This document shows, one piece after another, positions 33,013-38,619 of a DNA stretch of 38,619 nt. Each line of letters opens with the position of its first letter. The first letter of the stretch is position 1. The notes beneath the pieces are model-generated. The model ran no database searches. It saw only the letters and a list, made by a program, of their open reading frames with translations, and was not told where the DNA came from. The translations under genes were made by a program, and so were the position numbers. Where the stretch lies: positions 1 through 38,619 of the forward strand of contig PKTY01000387.1 in NCBI GenBank assembly GCA_002869725.1, written 5' to 3'. Source of the stretch: Desulfuromonas sp. Its GTDB lineage: Bacteria; Desulfobacterota; Desulfuromonadia; Desulfuromonadales; BM103.

Positions 33013-34958
33013 GACAGTATCCCCGTGACCAGCAAAACCCGGTTCAAAGTATAACCGACTCCAAACGCCAGTGCGGTCACCAGCAGGAAAATGGCCGTTG
33101 ACACTTTCCAGCCACGCTCCTTCTGCATAATCAAGAACTGAGCAACACAGGGGACAAACAGAGTCAGAGTAACGGCGGCAACAGTCAGCTGAACCGGGTT
33201 GAGCAGGCCGTTGGTCTGCAGGTCATAGAGGCCTGCAGCACCAAAATCTCGTCGAAAAAACCCGAGGATGAAGGCAGCCGAGGCCTCGGCCGGCAGCCCG
33301 AGCGCCGCCATCACCGGGCGCATGCCCCGTACCAGACCATCAAGCAGCCCGCTGAGCTTCCCCGCCCACAAAATTACCGAAGCAACCATAAAGAGAGGGA
33401 AGATTTCCAGAAAATACCACTTCATGCGGGTCAACGTTTTGACCAGGACGTTGCGCAGTTGCGGAAGGCGCATCGGGGGAAGCTCCATGTAAAACATCGG
33501 CCGCTCACCGGGAACCACTTGCGCCGCCAGCAGGCCGACCAGCAGAAAGACACCGCACATGGTCGCCATCCAGACCAGCAATGAGCCGCTGACCCCGGAG
33601 AGCAGGCCGAGAATCACCCCCATCTGGGCGCTACAGGGGATGGCCAACGCCAGCAGTAGAGTGGAAATAATCCGCTCGCGCTTGGTCTCCAGGGTGCGGG
33701 TTACAACCGTGGCCATGGTGTCACACCCGAAACCGAGGACCATGGGAATGACCGCCCGTCCATTCAGTCCAATCTTCTTGAAAAGTCGATCGACCAGCAT
33801 CGCCAGGCGCGGGAAATAGCCGCTGTCCTCGATCATGGCAAAGGCAATAAAAAAAGTGCCGACGATCGGCAGGATGATCGCCACCGCGTAACGCACCCCA
33901 AGGGTGAACAGCCCATATTCGCCAACCAACAGTTCGTTCAGCCAGTACCAGGGGATATAGCGGTTGGCCAGACCAATGGCCCAGGGGTTAAGGTATTCCT
34001 CGAAAATCGATCCTTCCAGAAAATCGACAATGGTTCCGGCACCGAATCCTCCGACAAACTGATAAAGTCCGAAGTAGAGGATCAGCAATAGCAACGGCAC
34101 ACCGGTCCAGGGACTCATGGTCACGGATGAAAGTTGCTCGGCAAATGACGGCCGAGCCTCGGTGTCCTGAGTAATCACCTCATCGAGCAGCCCCTTGCAG
34201 ATCCGCCGCCGCTCAAGGTTGATCCGCAAGTTCAGGTCGACCCGACGCTCGAAAATGATCTCGTTGAGACACTTCTCGATGAGGGCAAACTGCTCTTTTT
34301 CAGCATTGCTGACCCGACCGAGAATCTCTTGGTCACGCTGCAGCATCAGCAGGGCCAGGCTGCGCTTGTCGATGATGTAGTGCGCTTTCATCAACGCCTC
34401 GAGGCGCCGCAGGTCTTTGTCGAGGTCGCTGGCATAAACAAAGCGGGTCCGCTCACCGCCGTAGCCGGCAATTGCCTCGCGGAATTCTGCTAAACCGCGT
34501 TTACGGGCGATCGCCGCGCCGACCACCGGAATCTGAAGCTTTTCGCGCAGCAGCGGGATATTGATCCCCATACCCAGCCGTTCAGCCTCATCGATAATAT
34601 TGACCAGAAGAAGAAGCGGCAGCCCTGCCTCAATCAACTGCAGAGTCATCGGCAACATCCGCTCGAGGTTGCGGGCATCGACCACATGCACCACCAGGAA
34701 GGGACGCTCCTCAAGAAGGATCTGCCTGGCAACTCTCTCCTCCTCGGTAATCGGCAACAGGGAATACATGCCCGGTGTGTCGAGGACCGCGTAGCGCTCT
34801 CCGGCAATCTCACATTGCCCCCGGGACACTTCCACCGATGTCCCTGGATAATTTGAGACCGATGTATAGGCGCCGGTCAGGGTGTTAAACACCACACTCT
34901 TTCCGACGTTGGGATTACCGACCAGAATAATCTTCTTTTCGGGCTGCTGTTCAGCCAT
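33009..34958 (-). CDS. feoB: ferrous iron transport GTPase FeoB
   Basis: The inner-membrane Fe2+ permease with an N-terminal G domain. G1 is GNPNVGKS, followed by SNYPGTSVEV (G2 region), G3 DTPGMYSL and G4 NIID; about eight membrane helices follow. The first gate block reads GFGCDTMATVVTRTLETKRE, where E. coli-type FeoB has GCNVPA; the second has FFRRDFGAAGLYDLQ. At 649 residues it is shorter than E. coli FeoB, as in many anaerobes. The track start at 34970 is TTG; ATG at 34958 has GGAG 6 nt upstream and is preferred. It has its own Fur-box promoter downstream of fur. The altered gate could mean a different metal preference, e.g. Mn2+, but this is not shown. Confidence 0.92.
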   Translation of the reverse strand: MAEQQPEKKIILVGNPNVGKSVVFNTLTGAYTSVSNYPGTSVEVSRGQCEIAGERYAVLDTPGMYSLLPITEEERVARQILLEERPFLVVHVVDARNLERMLPMTLQLIEAGLPLLLLVNIIDEAERLGMGINIPLLREKLQIPVVGAAIARKRGLAEFREAIAGYGGERTRFVYASDLDKDLRRLEALMKAHYIIDKRSLALLMLQRDQEILGRVSNAEKEQFALIEKCLNEIIFERRVDLNLRINLERRRICKGLLDEVITQDTEARPSFAEQLSSVTMSPWTGVPLLLLILYFGLYQFVGGFGAGTIVDFLEGSIFEEYLNPWAIGLANRYIPWYWLNELLVGEYGLFTLGVRYAVAIILPIVGTFFIAFAMIEDSGYFPRLAMLVDRLFKKIGLNGRAVIPMVLGFGCDTMATVVTRTLETKRERIISTLLLALAIPCSAQMGVILGLLSGVSGSLLVWMATMCGVFLLVGLLAAQVVPGERPMFYMELPPMRLPQLRNVLVKTLTRMKWYFLEIFPLFMVASVILWAGKLSGLLDGLVRGMRPVMAALGLPAEASAAFILGFFRRDFGAAGLYDLQTNGLLNPVQLTVAAVTLTLFVPCVAQFLIMQKERGWKVSTAIFLLVTALAFGVGYTLNRVLLVTGILS

Positions 34959-34984
34959 TCTCGACTCCAAACTTTCCAGTGTTT

Positions 34985-35013
34985 TTGATAATCATTTTCA
35001 CAATGTTCCTCAA
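34985..35013 (-). promoter_or_regulatory. feoB promoter with overlapping Fur box
   Basis: The Fur-type palindrome TGATAATCATTTTCA (34986-35000, a 7-1-7 inverted repeat close to the classic Fur box) overlaps the spacer and -10 of a candidate minus-strand promoter (TTGAGG, 17 bases, TATCAA). Fe2+-Fur bound here would block feoB. The Fur box is strong; the promoter hexamers are moderate. Confidence 0.75.
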
Positions 35014-35023
35014 AAAAAAAGGC

Positions 35024-35461
35024 TTAGCCACAATCGTTGCACAAGCCGTACAGTTCAAGACGGTGATTCTCAATGGTGAAGCCGTGCTCGATAGCCACCT
35101 TGTGTTGCAACTCTTCGATCTGAGAGTTCTCGAACTCAACGATCTTGCCACAGCCTGTACAGATCAGATGATCATGGTGCTCATCTCGAGCCACCGACTC
35201 GTAGCGGGTCTGACCATCACCGAAATGCCGCTGCTGGGCAATACCGCATTCGGCAAACAGACGCAAGGTGCGGTAGACAGTTGCGTATCCGATACTCGGG
35301 TGCTTTTTGCGCAGCCGCAGATAGAGCTCTTCCGTAGAGAAATGACGTCCATCGCCAAGGAACTCATCAAGAACAAGTTCACGTTGACGGGTCGACTTAA
35401 GCCCCTGCCCGGCCAGGTAGGCACGAAACTCCTGACGTGCCTTGTTATTGACTTTATTCAT
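35024..35461 (-). CDS. fur: ferric uptake regulator, Fur family
   Basis: An Fe2+-dependent DNA-binding repressor, 145 residues. It has the N-terminal winged helix (TRQRELVLDEFLGDGRHFST, then IGYATVYRTLRLFAECGIAQ, with the family-typical TVYRTL). The metal-binding HDHLICTGCGKIVEFEN follows, and the C-terminal pair CNDCG with CTGC forms the structural zinc site. The context (divergent from ccdA, upstream of feoB, with Fur boxes before both fur and feoB) supports iron sensing rather than a PerR or Zur role. It probably represses itself. ATG at 35461; the ribosome site is weak (GGTGTGG). It is followed by a 9-T tract, but I see no convincing terminator hairpin. Confidence 0.9.
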   Translation of the reverse strand: MNKVNNKARQEFRAYLAGQGLKSTRQRELVLDEFLGDGRHFSTEELYLRLRKKHPSIGYATVYRTLRLFAECGIAQQRHFGDGQTRYESVARDEHHDHLICTGCGKIVEFENSQIEELQHKVAIEHGFTIENHRLELYGLCNDCG

Positions 35462-35473
35462 ACCACACCCAAA

Positions 35474-35517
35474 TGAAATCGAATTTCAATTTAATCTAGA
35501 GGGACAGCGGAAGTCAA
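35474..35517 (-). promoter_or_regulatory. fur promoter with Fur-like operator
   Basis: On the minus strand TTGACT (-35) is followed by 17 bases and TTAAAT (-10, 35489-35494). Directly downstream, over the expected start point, is the perfect inverted repeat TGAAAT-CGA-ATTTCA on the plus strand (35474-35488), a Fur-like box. This arrangement suits autorepression. Confidence 0.65.
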
Positions 35518-35547
35518 GGTCAAAATGACAGAGAGGGTTAGCCCACT

Positions 35548-35560
35548 GGGGGGGGGGGGG
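35548..35560. repeat. 13-base poly-G tract
   Basis: An uninterrupted run of 13 G on the plus strand lies between the ccdA stop and the fur promoter. Such tracts change length easily by slippage and are also prone to sequencing error. It is outside any gene. Confidence 0.9.
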
Positions 35561-35572
35561 ACATTCCATGAT

Positions 35573-36319
35573 CTATCCTGAAGGAGGCATGACCTGGTAA
35601 AGGTAGATAGTTAACTGTCCCATCAACCCGAACATCAACATAATACCGACCAGCATCAGCAATAACCCGGTGAAAATCTCGATCAAGCGGATATGCTTGC
35701 GGAAACGGTTGAAGGCAACCAAAAACTGATGAAAAAGCAGGCCGGATAGCAAAAAAGGCAGGCCAAGCCCCAGAGAGTACACGGTCAGTAATGCGATCCC
35801 TTTGCCGGCCTGGCCGGTTGTGGCGGCAATCATCAGGATTGAGGCGAGTATGGGGCCGATGCAGGGGGTCCATCCGGCAGCAAAGGCTATTCCGACCAGG
35901 ATGGTCCCCAGGTAACCGCTCGGCTTACGATGGAGATTGATACGTTTTTCGCCGAGGAGCAGGCCAAAATGAAACAGCCCGGAGATATGAACTCCGAACA
36001 GGAAAATCAGCAGGCCTCCAATCCGCTCGACCCAGTGCAGGCTTTCGCGCAGATGTTGCTGGAACTGGGCCGAGGCAACCCCGGCAATCGCCCCGAGCAG
36101 AACAAAAACCAGGCTGAAACCGAAGATGAAACAGAGTGCGTGGCGCAGAACTGTCAGACGCACCTTGGCGGAAGGGTGCTCGTCCTGCAGTTGAGCAAAA
36201 GAAAGTCCGGTAATATAGGTCAGATAGGACGGAATCAGCGGCAGAACACACGGCGAGAAGAAGGACAAGATTCCGGCGGTCAAGGCAATCCACAGAGTGA
36301 TGTCGCTACTGGCTGTCAA
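35573..36319 (-). CDS. ccdA: cytochrome c biogenesis protein CcdA (thiol-disulfide transporter)
   Basis: An inner-membrane protein that passes electrons from cytoplasmic thioredoxin to periplasmic thiol oxidoreductases, keeping apocytochrome cysteines reduced. The 248 residues hold six hydrophobic helices. The two redox cysteines sit in the typical motifs FFSPCVLPLIPSY (helix 1) and AAGWTPCIGPILASIL (helix 4). It lies 9 nt behind the TlpA-like thioredoxin gene, which is its likely partner, and complements the CcsA/ResB-like pair elsewhere in the window. The gene is complete. Confidence 0.93.
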   Translation of the reverse strand: MTASSDITLWIALTAGILSFFSPCVLPLIPSYLTYITGLSFAQLQDEHPSAKVRLTVLRHALCFIFGFSLVFVLLGAIAGVASAQFQQHLRESLHWVERIGGLLIFLFGVHISGLFHFGLLLGEKRINLHRKPSGYLGTILVGIAFAAGWTPCIGPILASILMIAATTGQAGKGIALLTVYSLGLGLPFLLSGLLFHQFLVAFNRFRKHIRLIEIFTGLLLMLVGIMLMFGLMGQLTIYLYQVMPPSG

Positions 36320-36328
36320 GTGCTGTCC

Positions 36329-36862
36329 CTATAGCAATTCGCGAAAATAGGTGACCGTATCCGGGTCAGCCCAGTCAAATGCGCCGATTACCTTGTCATC
36401 AATGATACCATCCTTGCGGACCACAAAAGTCTCAGGGAATTTGTAAACCCCATAACGTTTCTGCACCACCGCCCGATCATCTAGAAGAATCGGGAATGAA
36501 TGAGATGAGCTCTGCAGAAAACGGTCAACCGCCTGGCGCCCGTTCTGCTCGACATTGACCGCCAGAATCACGAAATTCTCGCCATTCATCAAGCGGTTCA
36601 GCTTTTCCATGGAAGGCATCTCAGCACGACATGGTGGGCACCAGGTTGCCCAGAAGTTGACCAGCACCAACTTGCCCCGTAGTTCCGACAAAGTGTAGCT
36701 GCTCCCATCGAAGGCAGACAGGGTGAAATCAGGCGCCAGCTTACCGACTTCAGCCGTCGAACCAGCCGGCTCTTGGGGTGAGCTGGAACTGCCAGAAAAG
36801 CCGAGATAGAGCCCGCCTGCTATTAAAATCAGCACAACCGCCAGTAGTGCAATCTGCCGCAT
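36329..36862 (-). CDS. TlpA/ResA-like membrane-anchored thioredoxin
   Basis: A periplasmic thiol-disulfide oxidoreductase of about 177 residues. It has an N-terminal hydrophobic anchor (IALLAVVLILIAGGLYLGF) and a TlpA-like thioredoxin fold with the active site FWATWCPPCRAEMPSME, followed by YGVYKFPETFVVRKDG, in which the cis-Pro is seen in the FPETF stretch. It probably reduces the heme-binding CxxCH cysteines of apocytochromes with electrons from CcdA, encoded directly downstream. The track start at 36868 is GTG; ATG at 36862 has AAGG at a usable distance and is preferred. The stop is TAG. Confidence 0.9.
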   Translation of the reverse strand: MRQIALLAVVLILIAGGLYLGFSGSSSSPQEPAGSTAEVGKLAPDFTLSAFDGSSYTLSELRGKLVLVNFWATWCPPCRAEMPSMEKLNRLMNGENFVILAVNVEQNGRQAVDRFLQSSSHSFPILLDDRAVVQKRYGVYKFPETFVVRKDGIIDDKVIGAFDWADPDTVTYFRELL

Positions 36863-36901
36863 AATCACCTTTCATATCTGACAACGGAGGAGAGAGGCAC
36901 C

Positions 36902-36930
36902 TTTTTAACCGACCGTCAGATAACTGTCAA
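36902..36930 (-). promoter_or_regulatory. promoter of the tlpA-like/ccdA operon
   Basis: On the minus strand TTGACA is followed by 17 bases and TAAAAA; the -35 overlaps the stop of the thioesterase gene. An 8-bp inverted repeat (TATCTGAC/GTCAGATA, 36875-36882 and 36915-36922) brackets the -10 and may be an operator or a weak hairpin. Confidence 0.45.
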
Positions 36931-37385
36931 TCTTCATATCCCTGCCCGCGCGCCACGCGAAACGTCGAACTGAAACGGGCGAAGACTTGCCCCTGTTCCC
37001 CAACCAGTTGCGCCTGACCGTAGAAGGTCCGACCTTGCGAACCGGTAACTTCGGCCTCGGCTGTTACCAGGCCGGAAAGAACCGGAGCCATAAACTGTGT
37101 TAACAGTTCGGTTGTCGCAAAGATCGTCCCTGCCGGCAGCAGGCTCTTGATCGCCATGGCCACCGCCGTATCGGCCAGAGTGACCATAGCCCCGCCATGC
37201 ATTACACCGCCACCGTTGGCCAGCTTGACACGAAACGGCAAAGTCAGCACCGCCCGTCCCGCTTCGGACGACTCGATCTGTAAGCCGATCAACTGCTCAA
37301 ATGGGGCCGTGTCGACCCAGCCGTCCAAACGAAACTGCTCTTGTCCCTGGTTGCGCAAGGCTTCAGGATCATCGTGAAGTTTCAC
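36927..37385 (-). CDS. PaaI/4HBT-family hotdog thioesterase
   Basis: A small acyl-CoA thioesterase-like protein (152 residues) with the hotdog fold. The family signature NGGGVMHGGAMVTLADTAVA (helix with H-G-G and a following Asp) is clear, followed by TTELLTQFMAP and a beta-rich end. PaaI-type enzymes release aryl- or acyl-CoA; the substrate here is not known. The track start at 37466 overlaps the degP gene. GTG at 37385 has GGAG 8 nt upstream and lies 13 nt after the degP stop, so it is preferred. It is probably co-transcribed with degP. Confidence 0.85.
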   Translation of the reverse strand: MKLHDDPEALRNQGQEQFRLDGWVDTAPFEQLIGLQIESSEAGRAVLTLPFRVKLANGGGVMHGGAMVTLADTAVAMAIKSLLPAGTIFATTELLTQFMAPVLSGLVTAEAEVTGSQGRTFYGQAQLVGEQGQVFARFSSTFRVARGQGYED

Positions 37386-37398
37386 GTTAAAAACTCCT

Positions 37399-38619
37399 TT
37401 ACGGCAATTCCAACAGATAGCCGCGATTTGCACGTACCACCAGGAAACGCAGGGGGAGACGACCAATCTGCCCTTCCAGAAGTCGGGTGAGATCGGTTAG
37501 AGTCGATATCTTCTCCCCTTCGAGTTCGGCAATCAGGTCGCCGGGGCGTATCTCGATGCGGGCTGCAGCTGAACCTTGTCGAACAGCCCGCACTTCCACC
37601 CCCCGCTGACTGTCATCCACCGTCAGACCAAAAAACCGATCAAGATAATGCAGCGCATACCCATCGGGCAAGGCGCTCAGCTGGACTTGAATCTGCTCGA
37701 CCTCGGTGCCACGCAAAATCTTCAGCGCCAATAACGAACCGGGCGGATAAGTGCGCAACAGCGAGGTGTACTCACTGGCCGTATCGATCTGCACACCATC
37801 AAGCTCCAGAATCACATCGGCAACCTGCACTCCTGCTTTGGCCGCCGGTGAACCAAGATCGACTTCGTTGACCAGAGCACCACCGGCGCCGCGCGCTTTG
37901 GCCATGCTGCGACTGATTTCACCGGCCAAAATCCCGGCATAGGCTGGACGCACCCGTCCATGATTGATCAGGTCAAAAGCGACCCGCTTGGCGACATTGA
38001 TCGGAATCGCAAAACCAATACCCTGAGCCTGCTGGGCAATCGCGGTATTGATACCGATCAGCTTCCCCTCAATATTGATCAGCGGGCCACCGGAGTTGCC
38101 GGGGTTGATCAGGGCATCGGTCTGGATAAAGATCGACAACCCGCCGCCACCATCGGGGAGGCGACGCCGAGGTGCACTGATCACTCCGGTGGTCACCGAA
38201 TTTTCAAGGCCAAGGGGATTGCCGATGGCGATCACAGTTTCACCGAGCAGCAAGTCATCGGAGCGACCAAGGCGCAGGCTGGGGAGCGGCTGTTCGGTTT
38301 CAACCTTGATGACCGCCAGGTCGAGGGCCGGGTCACTGCCGACCAGAGTGGCCTCTCGTTCCTGGGTCTCGCCAAGCAGTGCCACATAGATTCTTGAGGC
38401 TTTGTCGACCACATGGGCGTTGGTCAGCAGGTAACCGCGGGGGTCTATAATCGCTCCCGAACCGAGAGACTGGGTCCGATAAAGCCTGGATGAACCGAAC
38501 TGGCTAAAAAAATCGTCAAAGAATGAGTCACCGAATCCGAAAAATGGCGAACTGCGCCGCCGCACCAACTGCTCGGTACGGATATTGACCACCGCTGGAC
38601 CGGTCTCAGCAATCACCTC
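37399..38619 (-). CDS. DegP/HtrA-type periplasmic serine protease, 5' end cut by the window
   Basis: An envelope serine protease/chaperone. The visible part (over 400 residues) starts mid-protein at VIAETGPAVVNI; the signal peptide and first residues lie beyond the right edge, and the frame is open to the last base. The trypsin-like domain has all three catalytic residues: His in LLTNAHVVD, Asp in DPALDLAVIKVE and Ser in LINPGNSGGPL. The insertion FFGFGDSFFDDFFSQFG corresponds to the LA loop of DegQ/DegS-like proteins. Two PDZ domains follow (GSPAAKAGVQVADVILELDG and GSAAARIEIRPGDLIAELEG). It probably heads a small operon with the thioesterase. Confidence 0.93.
   Translation of the reverse strand, partial: EVIAETGPAVVNIRTEQLVRRRSSPFFGFGDSFFDDFFSQFGSSRLYRTQSLGSGAIIDPRGYLLTNAHVVDKASRIYVALLGETQEREATLVGSDPALDLAVIKVETEQPLPSLRLGRSDDLLLGETVIAIGNPLGLENSVTTGVISAPRRRLPDGGGGLSIFIQTDALINPGNSGGPLINIEGKLIGINTAIAQQAQGIGFAIPINVAKRVAFDLINHGRVRPAYAGILAGEISRSMAKARGAGGALVNEVDLGSPAAKAGVQVADVILELDGVQIDTASEYTSLLRTYPPGSLLALKILRGTEVEQIQVQLSALPDGYALHYLDRFFGLTVDDSQRGVEVRAVRQGSAAARIEIRPGDLIAELEGEKISTLTDLTRLLEGQIGRLPLRFLVVRANRGYLLELP

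Noticed and set aside
35011-35030. GGCTAAGCC plus nine T at the end of fur as a terminator
   Set aside because: The stem would have only four base pairs around a one-base loop, too weak to form; the T tract alone is not enough.
35548-35560. Poly-G tract as a G-quadruplex switch
   Set aside because: A single uninterrupted run of 13 G can in principle fold, but nothing else in the sequence supports a regulatory quadruplex; it is reported only as a homopolymer.

Overview
The window looks like chromosomal DNA of a mid-to-high GC deltaproteobacterium of the Desulfuromonadales (Geobacter/Pelobacter/Desulfuromonas type). This is inferred from gene content and protein style, not from a marker gene: a compact pilB-pilT-pilC-pilS-pilR block, System II cytochrome c maturation genes, a fur-feoB-DtxR/FeoA iron locus, a chromosomal actin-like ATPase and bioW. 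No rRNA, tRNA, CRISPR array, insertion sequence or phage gene was seen. Coding density is high, there is no gene-free stretch over 300 bases, and most genes lie on the minus strand.

Layout from left to right. (1) 1-770: a CaCA-type Na+/Ca2+ antiporter (minus) that stops early at the window edge. (2) 948-1262: an ArsR-family regulator on the plus strand, divergent from the antiporter. (3) 1290-4950: a minus-strand biotin operon, bioW-bioF-bioH-bioC, behind a BirA-type operator that overlaps a likely near-leaderless promoter. (4) 4977-7085: a permease fused to PTS EIIA-like and TrkA-C domains. (5) 7360-9225: a CcsA-like and ResB-like pair (plus). (6) 9235-10692: an M48 lipoprotein protease (minus). 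(7) 10870-14388: a secreted protein with two carbohydrate-binding-like repeats, then comEC (plus). (8) 14406-20237: an RND tripartite efflux operon (minus) that directly follows pilR. (9) 20215-27508: pilB, pilT, pilC, pilS and pilR (minus), with pilB cut by one in-frame TAG. (10) 27687-30856: rnr-ribF. (11) 30931-31986: an orphan ParM/archaeal-type actin homologue with its own promoter and terminator. (12) 32125-35461: fur, feoB, a small cysteine-rich ribbon protein and a DtxR/FeoA fusion, with two Fur boxes. (13) 35573-36862: ccdA and a TlpA-like thioredoxin. (14) 36927-38619: a PaaI-type thioesterase and a DegP/HtrA protease cut by the right edge.

How the parts fit. Genes for c-type cytochrome maturation (CcsA/ResB, CcdA/TlpA), ferrous iron uptake, and envelope quality control (DegP, M48) suit an anaerobic, cytochrome-rich respirer. 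ComEC and the type IV pilus motors would together support DNA uptake, but the nonsense codon in pilB predicts loss of pilus extension unless it is a sequencing error or is read through. The biotin operon carries both known pimeloyl entry routes: BioC/BioH (from fatty acid synthesis) and BioW (from free pimelate).
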